Positions 1 to 5,063 of a stretch of 9,601 nucleotides of DNA are shown in pieces. The first letter of the stretch is position 1, and each line of letters begins with the position of its first letter. Source of the stretch: Marinosulfonomonas sp. GTDB taxonomy: Bacteria; Pseudomonadota; Alphaproteobacteria; Rhodobacterales; Rhodobacteraceae. The stretch is taken from assembly GCA_026989405.1 (NCBI GenBank), contig JALSJL010000455.1:1-9601 (forward strand), read 5' to 3'. A model generated the notes under the pieces. It saw only the letters and a program-made list of their open reading frames with translations. It searched no databases and was not told where the DNA came from. A program made the translations under genes and the position numbers.

Positions 1-629
1 ACCTGTTCGCGCACCGGGTGTTCGAACAGGTTCAGGCTGGCCCCGATGGTGATCAGTTTCGGCCGTGTTTGTCGCGCCAGGTCGCGCAGCCCGTCGATAT
101 CAACCGTGTAGCCGTCCGCATCCACCGGCGCGGTTTCGATGTTCAGCCCGTAAAGCCCCGCGCATCCGGCGTCGTGATGGGTCACATGCCCACCCACCGA
201 GGCCGGCGGCGCGATGATCGTATCACCCGGCTTGCAGGTGGCCATGAAGCCGTAAAGGTTGGCAATCGCCCCCGAGGGAACCCTGATTTCGGCATATTGC
301 GCATTGAACACCTCGGCGCAGAGTTCGGCGCAGATCACCTCGATTTCCTCGATCGCTTCCAGCCCCATCTCGTATTTGTCGCCCGGATAGCCCAGCGACG
401 GGCGCGTGCCAAGCCCCGAGGCCAGCAGCGCCTCGGCGCGCGGGTTCATCACGTTGGTGGCCGGGTTCAGGTTGAAGCAGTCGCGCTCGTGGATCCGGCG
501 GTTGGCGGTGGCCAGCGCTTCCAGCCGGTCGGCAAGCTCTGACGCGTCCGATTGCGCAGTTGTCCGGGCAATGCGTCGCGCAAGATCCTCACTGTGCGCC
601 GGCACCCAGTTGCGTCGGTTCAGCGTCAT
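1..629 (-). CDS. SHMT-like PLP-dependent enzyme, N-terminal part (cut by window edge)
   Basis: Reads 209 complete codons from ATG 629 off the left edge, so the C-terminal part, including the expected PLP lysine, is not visible. A GGGAG-type Shine-Dalgarno lies just upstream of the ATG. The protein resembles fold-type-I serine hydroxymethyltransferase: GYPGDKYEMG (residues 80-89), a VPSGAIAN stretch (118-124 region) matching the family's SGSQAN, KPGDT (133-137), and GGHVTHH (146-152) matching GGHLTHG. It differs from true GlyA where GlyA has YAEGYPGKRYY: here the segment is PSLGYPGDKYE, so the residues equivalent to E. coli Tyr55, Glu57 and Tyr65 become Pro, Leu and Glu. Such changes make ordinary folate-dependent serine/glycine interconversion doubtful. 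It may act on another beta-hydroxy or alpha-substituted amino acid; the substrate is unknown. It is divergent from rpmG across 129 bp. Family assignment is firm; the reaction is not. Confidence 0.85.
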   Translation of the reverse strand, partial: MTLNRRNWVPAHSEDLARRIARTTAQSDASELADRLEALATANRRIHERDCFNLNPATNVMNPRAEALLASGLGTRPSLGYPGDKYEMGLEAIEEIEVICAELCAEVFNAQYAEIRVPSGAIANLYGFMATCKPGDTIIAPPASVGGHVTHHDAGCAGLYGLNIETAPVDADGYTVDIDGLRDLARQTRPKLITIGASLNLFEHPVREQ

Positions 630-653
630 TGGCCGTTCTCCCGTCTCTGCTGC

Positions 654-734
654 CCGCATCGGCCGATTTGCTGTTGACTCGGCACCCCATCACGCTACAA
701 GGCGGGCTTCATGGATTTCACGGGGCCGATGCGG
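654..734. repeat. 11-bp inverted repeat flanking the rpmG promoter
   Basis: CCGCATCGGCC at 654-664 is the exact reverse complement of GGCCGATGCGG at 724-734, with 59 bp between. The arms flank the predicted rpmG promoter in the SHMT-like/rpmG divergent region. The right arm also sits inside a small hairpin (CGGGG 721-725 with CCCCG 736-740) immediately before the rpmG Shine-Dalgarno. Function is unknown, and a chance match is possible at this GC content. Confidence 0.4.
674..701 (+). promoter_or_regulatory. sigma70-type promoter for rpmG
   Basis: TTGACT (674-679; 5 of 6 matches to TTGACA) is followed by a 16-bp spacer and TACAAG (696-701; 4 of 6 to TATAAT). This would start a transcript near 708 and give a leader of about 50 nt before rpmG. 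It is the strongest promoter match I see in this intergenic region and fits a highly expressed ribosomal gene. Confidence 0.55.
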
Positions 735-758
735 ACCCCGCGCGCAGGAGTTTAGATC

Positions 759-926
759 ATGGCGAAACCGACGACCATCAAGATTCGTCTGAATTCGACA
801 GCCGGCACGGGCCATTTCTACGTGACCAAGAAGAACGCCCGCACCATGACCGAAAAGATGGTCGTGCGAAAGTATGACCCGGTCGTGCGCAAGCATGTCG
901 AATACAAGGAAGGCAAGATCAAGTAA
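759..926 (+). CDS. rpmG: 50S ribosomal protein L33
   Basis: A 55-residue basic protein that starts MAKPTTIKIRLNSTAGTG and contains FYVTKKNARTM, with a Lys-rich C-terminus. This is full length and typical for bacterial L33, a small component of the large ribosomal subunit near the E site. It has no cysteines, so it is the zinc-independent form, as usual in alphaproteobacteria. The ATG at 759 is preceded by AGGAG (746-750) with an 8-nt spacer. It has its own predicted sigma70 promoter and a strong intrinsic terminator 28 bp after the stop, so it is probably transcribed alone. Confidence 0.97.
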   Translation: MAKPTTIKIRLNSTAGTGHFYVTKKNARTMTEKMVVRKYDPVVRKHVEYKEGKIK

Positions 927-953
927 CCTTGATCCGCCGTTGCATCCCGAAAG

Positions 954-984
954 GCCGCGCCACATTGCGCGGCTTTTTCTTTTT
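954..984 (+). terminator. Rho-independent terminator of rpmG
   Basis: A perfect 7-bp GC stem (GCCGCGC 954-960 with GCGCGGC 967-973), a 6-nt loop, then a T-rich run (TTTTTCTTTTT, 974-984). This is a canonical intrinsic terminator located just after the rpmG stop. Confidence 0.92.
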
Positions 985-1069
985 GGTGCCCGAAAAACGT
1001 CTGATTTGGTGGGTAGCGGTGTGCATCCGGCGCCTGGATCGCCGGCCCGAAACAGGAATTGGAGACACC

Positions 1070-1183
1070 ATGCGACTTCTTGCAATCGCGATTACTCTGA
1101 CACTGGCCGCATGTTCGGTCACCAAGACGACCGACCGCCACAGCGGGGTTGGCTTTGGCAGCTACAACGTCCCGGCGAACTGA
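1070..1183 (+). CDS. Small predicted lipoprotein, 37 residues
   Basis: Starts at ATG 1070 with GGAG (1061-1064) 5 nt upstream. The protein begins MRLLAIAITLTLAAC: one Arg, a short hydrophobic run, then a lipobox TLAAC with Cys15, so signal peptidase II would leave a mature chain of only about 23 residues (CSVTKT... ending SYNVPAN). The residue after Cys is Ser, which fits outer-membrane sorting under general rules. It resembles entericidin-sized lipoproteins in size only; I do not recognise the mature sequence. A perfect hairpin (CCGGCG 1027-1032 with CGCCGG 1040-1045) precedes the ribosome binding site. It lies between the rpmG terminator and a shared terminator, so it must have its own promoter, but none is convincing. 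The signal, lipobox and ribosome binding site together argue it is real. Confidence 0.75.
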   Translation: MRLLAIAITLTLAACSVTKTTDRHSGVGFGSYNVPAN

Positions 1184-1201
1184 GGCGTTGATCCGAAATG
1201 A

Positions 1202-1229
1202 AAAGGGCCGGCAAAACTGCCGGCCCTTT
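1202..1229. terminator. Bidirectional terminator between the small lipoprotein and BI-1 genes
   Basis: A perfect 8-bp stem, GGGCCGGC (1205-1212) with GCCGGCCC (1219-1226), flanked by AAA (1202-1204) and TTT (1227-1229), which extend it to 11 bp. It lies between two convergent genes, 18 bp after the lipoprotein stop and 21 bp after the BI-1 stop. The symmetry suggests it serves both strands, though the T tracts are short. Confidence 0.8.
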
Positions 1230-1250
1230 CGCATGTCTGAAAGCGATTGG

Positions 1251-1988
1251 TTATTCGCGATTGCCCATGAACTGCAGCAGGAACATGAACAGGTTCACGA
1301 AATCCAGATACAGGTTCAACGCCCCCATGATGGCTGATTTCTGCAGCCATTCGGTGTCCATGTGCTGGGCATGCTGAATGTAGTCCGTCTTGATCTTCTG
1401 GGTGTCATAGGCGGTCAGGCCCGCAAAGATCAGCACACCGATAATCGAGATCGCGAAGTGAACCGCGGGCGAGCCGAGGAAGATGTTCACGATCGACGCC
1501 ACGATCAGGCCGATCAGGCCCATGATCAGGAAGGCGCCCCAACCGGAGATGTCCTTTTTGGTGGTGTAGCCCCAAAGCGACAGCCCGGCGAAGGAAATCG
1601 CCGTCACCAGAAAGGTCTGGGTGATCGAAATGCCGGTGAAAACCGCGAAGATCCAGCTGAGCGACAGGCCCATCACCGCCGAAAAGGCGTAGAAGAACAA
1701 CTGCGCGCCCGCCGCTGAAAGCCGGTTGATCGCCGCGCCGAAGGCAAAGACCATGCCGAGCGGGGCAAACATGATGATCCAGCCGAGGATGTTCGGCCGC
1801 AACGTGATCGGGTCGCGGAAAATGGCCAGCAGCGTGTCGTTCGAGCCAACCGCCCAGGCGGCAAGCGCCGTCACCAGCAGGCCCACGGACATTGTTCCGT
1901 AGACTTTGCTCATGTGGGCGCGCAGGCCCTCGTCGATTGCGGCCGTGCGAACACCTGCGGTTGCGCGTGCCGTCTGATAGTCAGCCAT
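1251..1988 (-). CDS. Bax inhibitor-1/YccA family membrane protein
   Basis: A 245-residue inner-membrane protein with about seven hydrophobic segments (roughly 30-49, 67-85, 94-113, 115-138, 149-170, 176-195 and 217-242), the usual BI-1 architecture and length. Two family signatures are clear: TAYDTQKIK near 192-200 (Asp195) and LYLDFVNLF near 226-234 (Asp229). By alignment these match the di-aspartyl pH-sensing pair described for Bacillus YetJ, a calcium-leak channel homologue. Role in bacteria is not settled; relatives such as YccA modulate the FtsH protease. ATG 1988 has an excellent AGGAGG Shine-Dalgarno 7 nt upstream. It follows the DUF1127 gene on the same strand after a 128-bp gap that holds several possible stems, and it converges on the small lipoprotein gene with a shared terminator. 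Confidence 0.95.
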   Translation of the reverse strand: MADYQTARATAGVRTAAIDEGLRAHMSKVYGTMSVGLLVTALAAWAVGSNDTLLAIFRDPITLRPNILGWIIMFAPLGMVFAFGAAINRLSAAGAQLFFYAFSAVMGLSLSWIFAVFTGISITQTFLVTAISFAGLSLWGYTTKKDISGWGAFLIMGLIGLIVASIVNIFLGSPAVHFAISIIGVLIFAGLTAYDTQKIKTDYIQHAQHMDTEWLQKSAIMGALNLYLDFVNLFMFLLQFMGNRE

Positions 1989-2020
1989 TTACATGCCTCC
2001 TGAATATTCCTGTTGGTGCC

Positions 2021-2090
2021 GCCAAACGCATTTGGCCGCTCTCACCAGACATATTGGCAGGAGCGGCCCGATTTTCAAGATGTTCGGGCC
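2021..2090 (-). promoter_or_regulatory. Overlapping alternative hairpins upstream of BI-1
   Basis: Three perfect stems fall within 70 bp. Stem A pairs 2065-2071 (GGCCCGA) with 2084-2090. Stem B pairs 2034-2041 (GGCCGCTC) with 2061-2068. Stem C pairs 2021-2026 (GCCAAA) with 2031-2036 around a 4-nt loop. A and B share 2065-2068 and B and C share 2034-2036, so A plus C or B alone can form in a minus-strand transcript. No U-tract follows any stem, so none is a normal terminator. They could be the 3' end of the DUF1127 message or part of the BI-1 leader. Confidence 0.35.
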
Positions 2091-2102
2091 AGTTTGCGTC
2101 AA
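2074..2102 (-). promoter_or_regulatory. Weak candidate promoter for BI-1
   Basis: On the minus strand TTGACG (plus 2097-2102; 5 of 6 to TTGACA, preceded by TT) is followed about 17-18 bp later by CTTGAA/TTGAAA, a poor -10. Only the -35 is convincing. If used, transcription would start inside the hairpin region and skip stem A. Confidence 0.25.
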
Positions 2103-2116
2103 AATTCGACCCGCGG

Positions 2117-2338
2117 TCATTTCCGCCAGTTTGCCGGAACATCCCAGAGCGGCCGACTGGCTTCGATATCGGCCTCGCGCCGCGACAGCCCGATATCCTG
2201 CAGGGCGCAATCGTCAAGCTCGCTCAGGGCCTTGCGTTGCGCGCGCGCCGCAAGCGCCGCACCCAGAAACCCGAAAATTCCCGAAAACCGTGGTTTCCCG
2301 AATGGGAAAAACCTGATGTGAGTGGCTGCCTGTTTCAT
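2117..2338 (-). CDS. DUF1127 small basic protein
   Basis: Seventy-three residues from ATG 2338, chosen because AAGGA lies 6 nt upstream; an in-frame ATG at 2383 would add 15 residues and has no comparable ribosome binding site. The C-terminal half is a DUF1127 domain: RKALSELDDCALQDIGLSRREAD (about 35-57), then SRPLWDVP. The N-terminal half is basic and hydrophobic (FGFLGAALAARAQRK). DUF1127 proteins are common in alphaproteobacteria. One from Rhodobacter sphaeroides (CcaF1) is a stress-induced RNA-binding protein whose 3' region yields small RNAs; whether this gene does the same is inference. It is divergent from the LysR gene, sharing an intergenic region with a nested palindrome, and precedes BI-1 on the same strand. 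Confidence 0.85.
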   Translation of the reverse strand: MKQAATHIRFFPFGKPRFSGIFGFLGAALAARAQRKALSELDDCALQDIGLSRREADIEASRPLWDVPANWRK

Positions 2339-2370
2339 GGTCCATCCTTTCCCGTGTGTGAACTGTCGCC

Positions 2371-2400
2371 GATCAAGTATCAATTTGCTTGATGTTGATC
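2371..2400. promoter_or_regulatory. Nested ATCAA palindrome: candidate LysR operator
   Basis: Four ATCAA/TTGAT half-sites are packed in 30 bp. The inner pair, ATCAA (2379-2383) and TTGAT (2389-2393), forms a perfect palindrome with a 5-bp spacer and fits the LysR T-N11-A rule (T2380, A2392). The outer pair, GATCAA (2371-2376) and TTGATC (2395-2400), is a second perfect inverted repeat around it. The site lies between the divergent DUF1127 and LysR genes and overlaps the lysR -35, as expected for an autoregulated LysR family operator. Binding by this regulator is inferred. Confidence 0.6.
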
Positions 2401-2416
2401 GCAGAAACCGTATGAT
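2389..2416 (+). promoter_or_regulatory. sigma70-type promoter for the LysR gene
   Basis: TTGATG (2389-2394) and TATGAT (2411-2416; 5 of 6 to TATAAT) are separated by 16 bp, predicting a start near 2423. The -35 coincides with the right inner half-site of the nested palindrome, so a bound regulator would block it. Confidence 0.5.
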
Positions 2417-2460
2417 TAGTGAAATGAATGTTTATGGCTTTAACCATCAGGGATTGTGAT

Positions 2461-3333
2461 ATGCCAAGAAACCTGGATCTGACCGCCCTGCGTTCCTTTG
2501 TGGCGGTGGCCGACAATGGCGGTGTGACCCGTGCGGCCGGATACCTGAACCTGACGCAATCGGCCGTGTCGATGCAGCTCAAGCGGCTTGAGCAGTCAAT
2601 GGACGTGTCCCTGCTTGACCGCACCGGCCGTGGAATTGCGCTCACCTCGGCCGGTGAGCAGTTGCTCGGCTATGCCCGCAAGATGCTCAGCCTGAATGAC
2701 GAAGTGTATGGCCGGCTCACCAACAAGGATTTCGAGGGCGAGATCATTCTGGGGGTGCCGCATGATATCGTCTATCCGCCGATCCCCTCGGTCTTGCGGC
2801 GCTTCGATGCCGAGTTTCCGCGCGTCAGGGTGCAGATGCTTTCTTCGTATACGACCGCATTGAAAGACCAGTTCGCCCGCGGCGAGTGCGACATGATCCT
2901 GACCACGGAAGACGACTGCGACGCCGGCGGCGAGATCCTGACCACGCTGCCGCTGGTGTGGGTCGGGGCCAAGGGCGGTGTCGTCTGGAAAAGGCGGCCG
3001 CTTCGGTTGGCCTTCGAATACCGGTGCTTTTTCCGCAAACGGGTGCAGGCGGCGCTTGGGGCGGCGGGCATTCCCTGGGAAATGGCAATCGAATCCGAAC
3101 AGTCGCGCCCGATCGAAGCATCGGTCAGCGCAGACCTTGCCGTGCATGCCATGCTCGAAGGCACCGAATCGCCCCATTGCGAGGTGATCGCACATGGCGG
3201 GGCTCTGCCCGAGCTTCCCAGTATCAACATCAACCTTTACCGGGCCGATACCGGAAAGGGCGAGATGACCGATGTGCTCGCCGAGCTGATCCGCAATGCC
3301 TTCAGTTGCGGCCCGCTTCAGGCTGTGGCCTGA
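2461..3333 (+). CDS. LysR-type transcriptional regulator
   Basis: A 290-residue protein, normal for the family. The N-terminal winged HTH spans about residues 6-65: LTALRSFVAVADNGGVTRAA, then LTQSAVSMQLKRLEQ (31-45) as the recognition region and LLDRTGRGIALTSAGEQLL (51-69) as the wing. A helical linker follows, and then an effector domain starting near GEIILGVP (93-100). ATG 2461 is chosen because AGGGA (2449-2453) sits 7 nt upstream; ATG 2428 would add 11 residues but lies about 5 nt from the predicted transcript start with no ribosome binding site. Its inducer and targets are unknown. Likely targets by position are itself and the divergent DUF1127 gene. Its 3' end overlaps the convergent quinone oxidoreductase gene by 32 bp. 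Confidence 0.95.
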   Translation: MPRNLDLTALRSFVAVADNGGVTRAAGYLNLTQSAVSMQLKRLEQSMDVSLLDRTGRGIALTSAGEQLLGYARKMLSLNDEVYGRLTNKDFEGEIILGVPHDIVYPPIPSVLRRFDAEFPRVRVQMLSSYTTALKDQFARGECDMILTTEDDCDAGGEILTTLPLVWVGAKGGVVWKRRPLRLAFEYRCFFRKRVQAALGAAGIPWEMAIESEQSRPIEASVSADLAVHAMLEGTESPHCEVIAHGGALPELPSININLYRADTGKGEMTDVLAELIRNAFSCGPLQAVA

Positions 3334-4282
3334 CAACCACTTTTCCGGTGGATTTGCGCGCGCGCAGCAGATCCAGGGCATCGCCGGCACGCGCGAGCGG
3401 CAGCACATGCGAAACATGCGGATGCAACCGGCCCGCCTCGTACATCCCGATCAGGTCGTTCAGGCTGTCGGTCAGGACCTGCGGCGCAAACCGCAGGTAG
3501 CCGCCCCAGTAATGGCCGATGACCGTGATGTTCTTGACCAGAATGATGTTGGCGGGGATCTGCGGAATGTCCCCGCTGGCAAAACCGATGACAACCACGC
3601 GCGCTTCCGGTTTGCACGCGCGCAGGGCGGCCTTGAACGGCGCGCCCCCCACCGGGTCATAGACGACATCCGCCCCGCCAAGGTCCTTGACGATGGCCGT
3701 CAGGTCATCGGTTGCGCTGTCGATCAGGACATCGGCGCCGGCCTTGCGCGCAACCTCCAGCTTGTCGGCGCCCCGGGCCACCGCAACCACGCGCGCGCCT
3801 GACAGCCTGGCAAGCTCTACCGCCGTCAGACCGACACCGCCCGCCGCACCCAGAACCAGCACGGTCTCGCCGGCCTGAAGCCGGGCACGCCGGATCAGGG
3901 CAAGGTGGCTTGTGCCATAGGCGATCTGAAACGCCGCGGCGGTTTCAAATGACATCTCGTCGGGCAGGGGCAGGCACCGCCGGGCCGGGAAACAGCCATA
4001 TTCGGCCAGCCCGCCCGAGCCGGCAAACAGCGCAACGCGTTGGCCGGGTTTCAGATGCGAGACCTCCGCACCGGTTTCCTCGACGATCCCGGCCACCTCC
4101 ATCCCCAGCGTGAAGGGCGGTTCCGGCGTTTCCTGATACTGTCCCTTTTCCATCAGGATATCGGCAAAATTCAGCCCGCAGGCCTCGATGCGCAGCAGAA
4201 CCTCGTCTGCAGCGGGCTTCGGGGTGTCGATCTGCACCAGATGGCCCCCTTCGCCGAATGTCGTCACTTGAAAAGCCTGCAC
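3302..4282 (-). CDS. NADPH:quinone oxidoreductase family protein (zinc-free MDR)
   Basis: A 326-residue medium-chain dehydrogenase/reductase. Residues 1-125 form the GroES-like domain (LNFADILMEKGQYQ 37-50, PFTLGMEVAGIV 56-67, LKPGQRVA 77-84). The nucleotide fold carries VLGAAGGVGLTAVELA (143-158), whose AAGGVG loop is typical of the quinone oxidoreductase branch, and GADVVYDPVGG (203-213). The catalytic and structural zinc cysteines of alcohol dehydrogenases are absent, as in the QOR group. It probably reduces quinones or other alpha,beta-unsaturated carbonyls with NADPH; the substrate is not predictable. GTG 4282 is chosen because an AAAGGGGA ribosome binding site precedes it and the family N-terminus (QAFQVTTFG) starts there. 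The frame stays open upstream to 4576 but encodes nothing family-like. It overlaps the lysR 3' end by 32 bp. Confidence 0.92.
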   Translation of the reverse strand: MQAFQVTTFGEGGHLVQIDTPKPAADEVLLRIEACGLNFADILMEKGQYQETPEPPFTLGMEVAGIVEETGAEVSHLKPGQRVALFAGSGGLAEYGCFPARRCLPLPDEMSFETAAAFQIAYGTSHLALIRRARLQAGETVLVLGAAGGVGLTAVELARLSGARVVAVARGADKLEVARKAGADVLIDSATDDLTAIVKDLGGADVVYDPVGGAPFKAALRACKPEARVVVIGFASGDIPQIPANIILVKNITVIGHYWGGYLRFAPQVLTDSLNDLIGMYEAGRLHPHVSHVLPLARAGDALDLLRARKSTGKVVVRPQPEAGRN

Positions 4283-4539
4283 CGGGTCGGTCCCCTTTCG
4301 TCTGTTCGGCAACCGGATTAGTCGAGGCTTGGCGAAATGGCCAGCCGGGCAAGTGCGATCACAACCAAAAGTAGAATTTCCGGGGCCGCTCTGAAATGCC
4401 CGGGCTTGATTCGGAAATGCGGTCATTCTCCGCCAAGTAGAGCCCTCCAATTCGCAGGCAAGACCATTGTTTCCACCGGGGAACCATCGAAAAGCCCGAT
4501 AACCAACGGAATTTGCAGCAGAAAAATTTCCGGCGTCTG

Positions 4540-4559
4540 ACCTGTCCAAAAAGACAGGT
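4540..4559. promoter_or_regulatory. 20-bp palindrome: candidate operator upstream of the XRE gene
   Basis: ACCTGTC (4540-4546) and GACAGGT (4553-4559) form a perfect 7-bp inverted repeat around CAAAAA, ending 61 bp before the XRE start codon. Size and symmetry fit a dimeric HTH protein, and autoregulation by the XRE protein is a plausible inference. It could also form an RNA hairpin, but no T-run follows. Confidence 0.5.
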
Positions 4560-4590
4560 TGAGAAATTCGTGCCAAACAAGGAAACCCAT

Positions 4591-4602
4591 ATGCACGTTT
4601 AA
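4591..4602 (+). CDS. Possible minigene (Met-His-Val) ahead of the XRE gene
   Basis: ATG CAC GTT TAA is preceded by AAGGA (4579-4583) with a 7-nt spacer, an ideal ribosome binding site, and ends 18 nt before the XRE start, overlapping none of its own Shine-Dalgarno. A ribosome using it could affect translation of the next gene. The sequence is very short, so chance is a serious alternative. Confidence 0.25.
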   Translation: MHV

Positions 4603-4620
4603 CGAATAAGGAGTTACCCG

Positions 4621-4995
4621 ATGAAACATCCTGTGGATGTGCATGTCGGCAAAAGAATCAGACACCGTCGGTGGATGGTTGGCATGACCCAACAGCAGTT
4701 GGCAGAAAAAGTCGGAATCAAATTTCAGCAAATTCAGAAGTATGAAACAGGGATGAACCGCGTCAGCGCGTCCAGGCTCTGGGACATTGCAGAAACATTG
4801 GAAGTCCCCGTCAACTTTTTCTTTGAAGGCATCGACGATGCCGGAGCACAAGAGCGTGTTGCCGGGGCCGCCATGCCCGGCGACATCATGGCCGACAAGG
4901 AAGCCATGGAACTGGTGCGGTCCTACTATGCGATCCCTGAAAACCAGCGCCGCCGGTTGTTCGAGCTTGCTCGCGTTCTGTCCGACGCAGCCTGA
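4621..4995 (+). CDS. XRE-family HTH regulator, PraR-like
   Basis: A 124-residue protein with a cro/CI-type HTH at about residues 9-64. The motif HVGKRIRHRRWMVGMTQQQL is followed by KVGIKFQQIQKYETGMNRVS and ASRLWDIAETLEVPVNFFFE. The block IKFQQIQKYETGMNRVSASRL closely matches the alphaproteobacterial group that includes rhizobial PraR, a repressor linked to quorum sensing, biofilm and symbiosis genes; PraR orthology is from memory of that family. The acidic, helical C-terminus (MELVRSYYAIPENQRRRLFELARVL by region, 96-120) probably dimerises. ATG 4621 has AAGGAG with a 7-nt spacer. A perfect palindrome upstream could be its own operator. hisN starts 68 bp after the stop on the same strand with no terminator seen, so partial co-transcription is possible. 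Confidence 0.92.
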   Translation: MKHPVDVHVGKRIRHRRWMVGMTQQQLAEKVGIKFQQIQKYETGMNRVSASRLWDIAETLEVPVNFFFEGIDDAGAQERVAGAAMPGDIMADKEAMELVRSYYAIPENQRRRLFELARVLSDAA

Positions 4996-5002
4996 TCCGG
5001 CT

Positions 5003-5036
5003 TTGACTTGACCCTTGCTGCGGTCGCGACTACCCG
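5003..5036 (+). promoter_or_regulatory. Weak candidate promoter for hisN
   Basis: Two overlapping -35-like elements, TTGACT (5003-5008) and TTGACC (5008-5013), precede TACCCG (5031-5036) at 17 bp from the second. The -10 match is poor. If used, transcription would start near 5043, supporting translation from ATG 5064 rather than the GTG at 5043. Confidence 0.25.
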
Positions 5037-5063
5037 ATCCGGGTGGCGCGACCGGGGTGGGCA

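Larger units (their letters stand above)
4283..4620. other. 338-bp intergenic region with hairpins and a palindrome
   Basis: This gap lies between the divergent quinone oxidoreductase and XRE genes. I find no convincing longer coding sequence. It holds a bulged hairpin near the quinone oxidoreductase start (GGCTTGGC 4326-4333 with GCCAGCC 4340-4346), a longer imperfect stem (ATTTCCG 4376-4382 with CGGAAAT 4412-4418, plus inner GGGC 4383-4386 with GCCC 4398-4401), a 20-bp palindrome (4540-4559) and a four-codon minigene (4591-4602). It is AT-richer than the flanking genes toward its right end, as expected for a promoter region, but no clear -35/-10 pair was found. Confidence 0.6.

Noticed and set aside
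1989..2116. CcsR-type small RNAs after the DUF1127 gene
   Set aside because: The CCUCC-rich loops typical of those RNAs are not present on the minus strand; only unspecific stems are seen.
2428..2460. Earlier ATG for the LysR protein
   Set aside because: It has no ribosome binding site and lies about 5 nt from the predicted transcript start; ATG 2461 has AGGGA at proper spacing and gives the normal N-terminus.
2596..3417. 273-codon minus-strand open frame opposite lysR
   Set aside because: It is antisense to a clear LysR family gene, shows no recognisable domain, and is explained by high-GC codon structure.
4283..4576. Upstream extension of the quinone oxidoreductase frame by 98 residues
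   Set aside because: The added segment has no family similarity or ordered domain, while GTG 4282 has a good ribosome binding site and begins exactly where the family normally starts.
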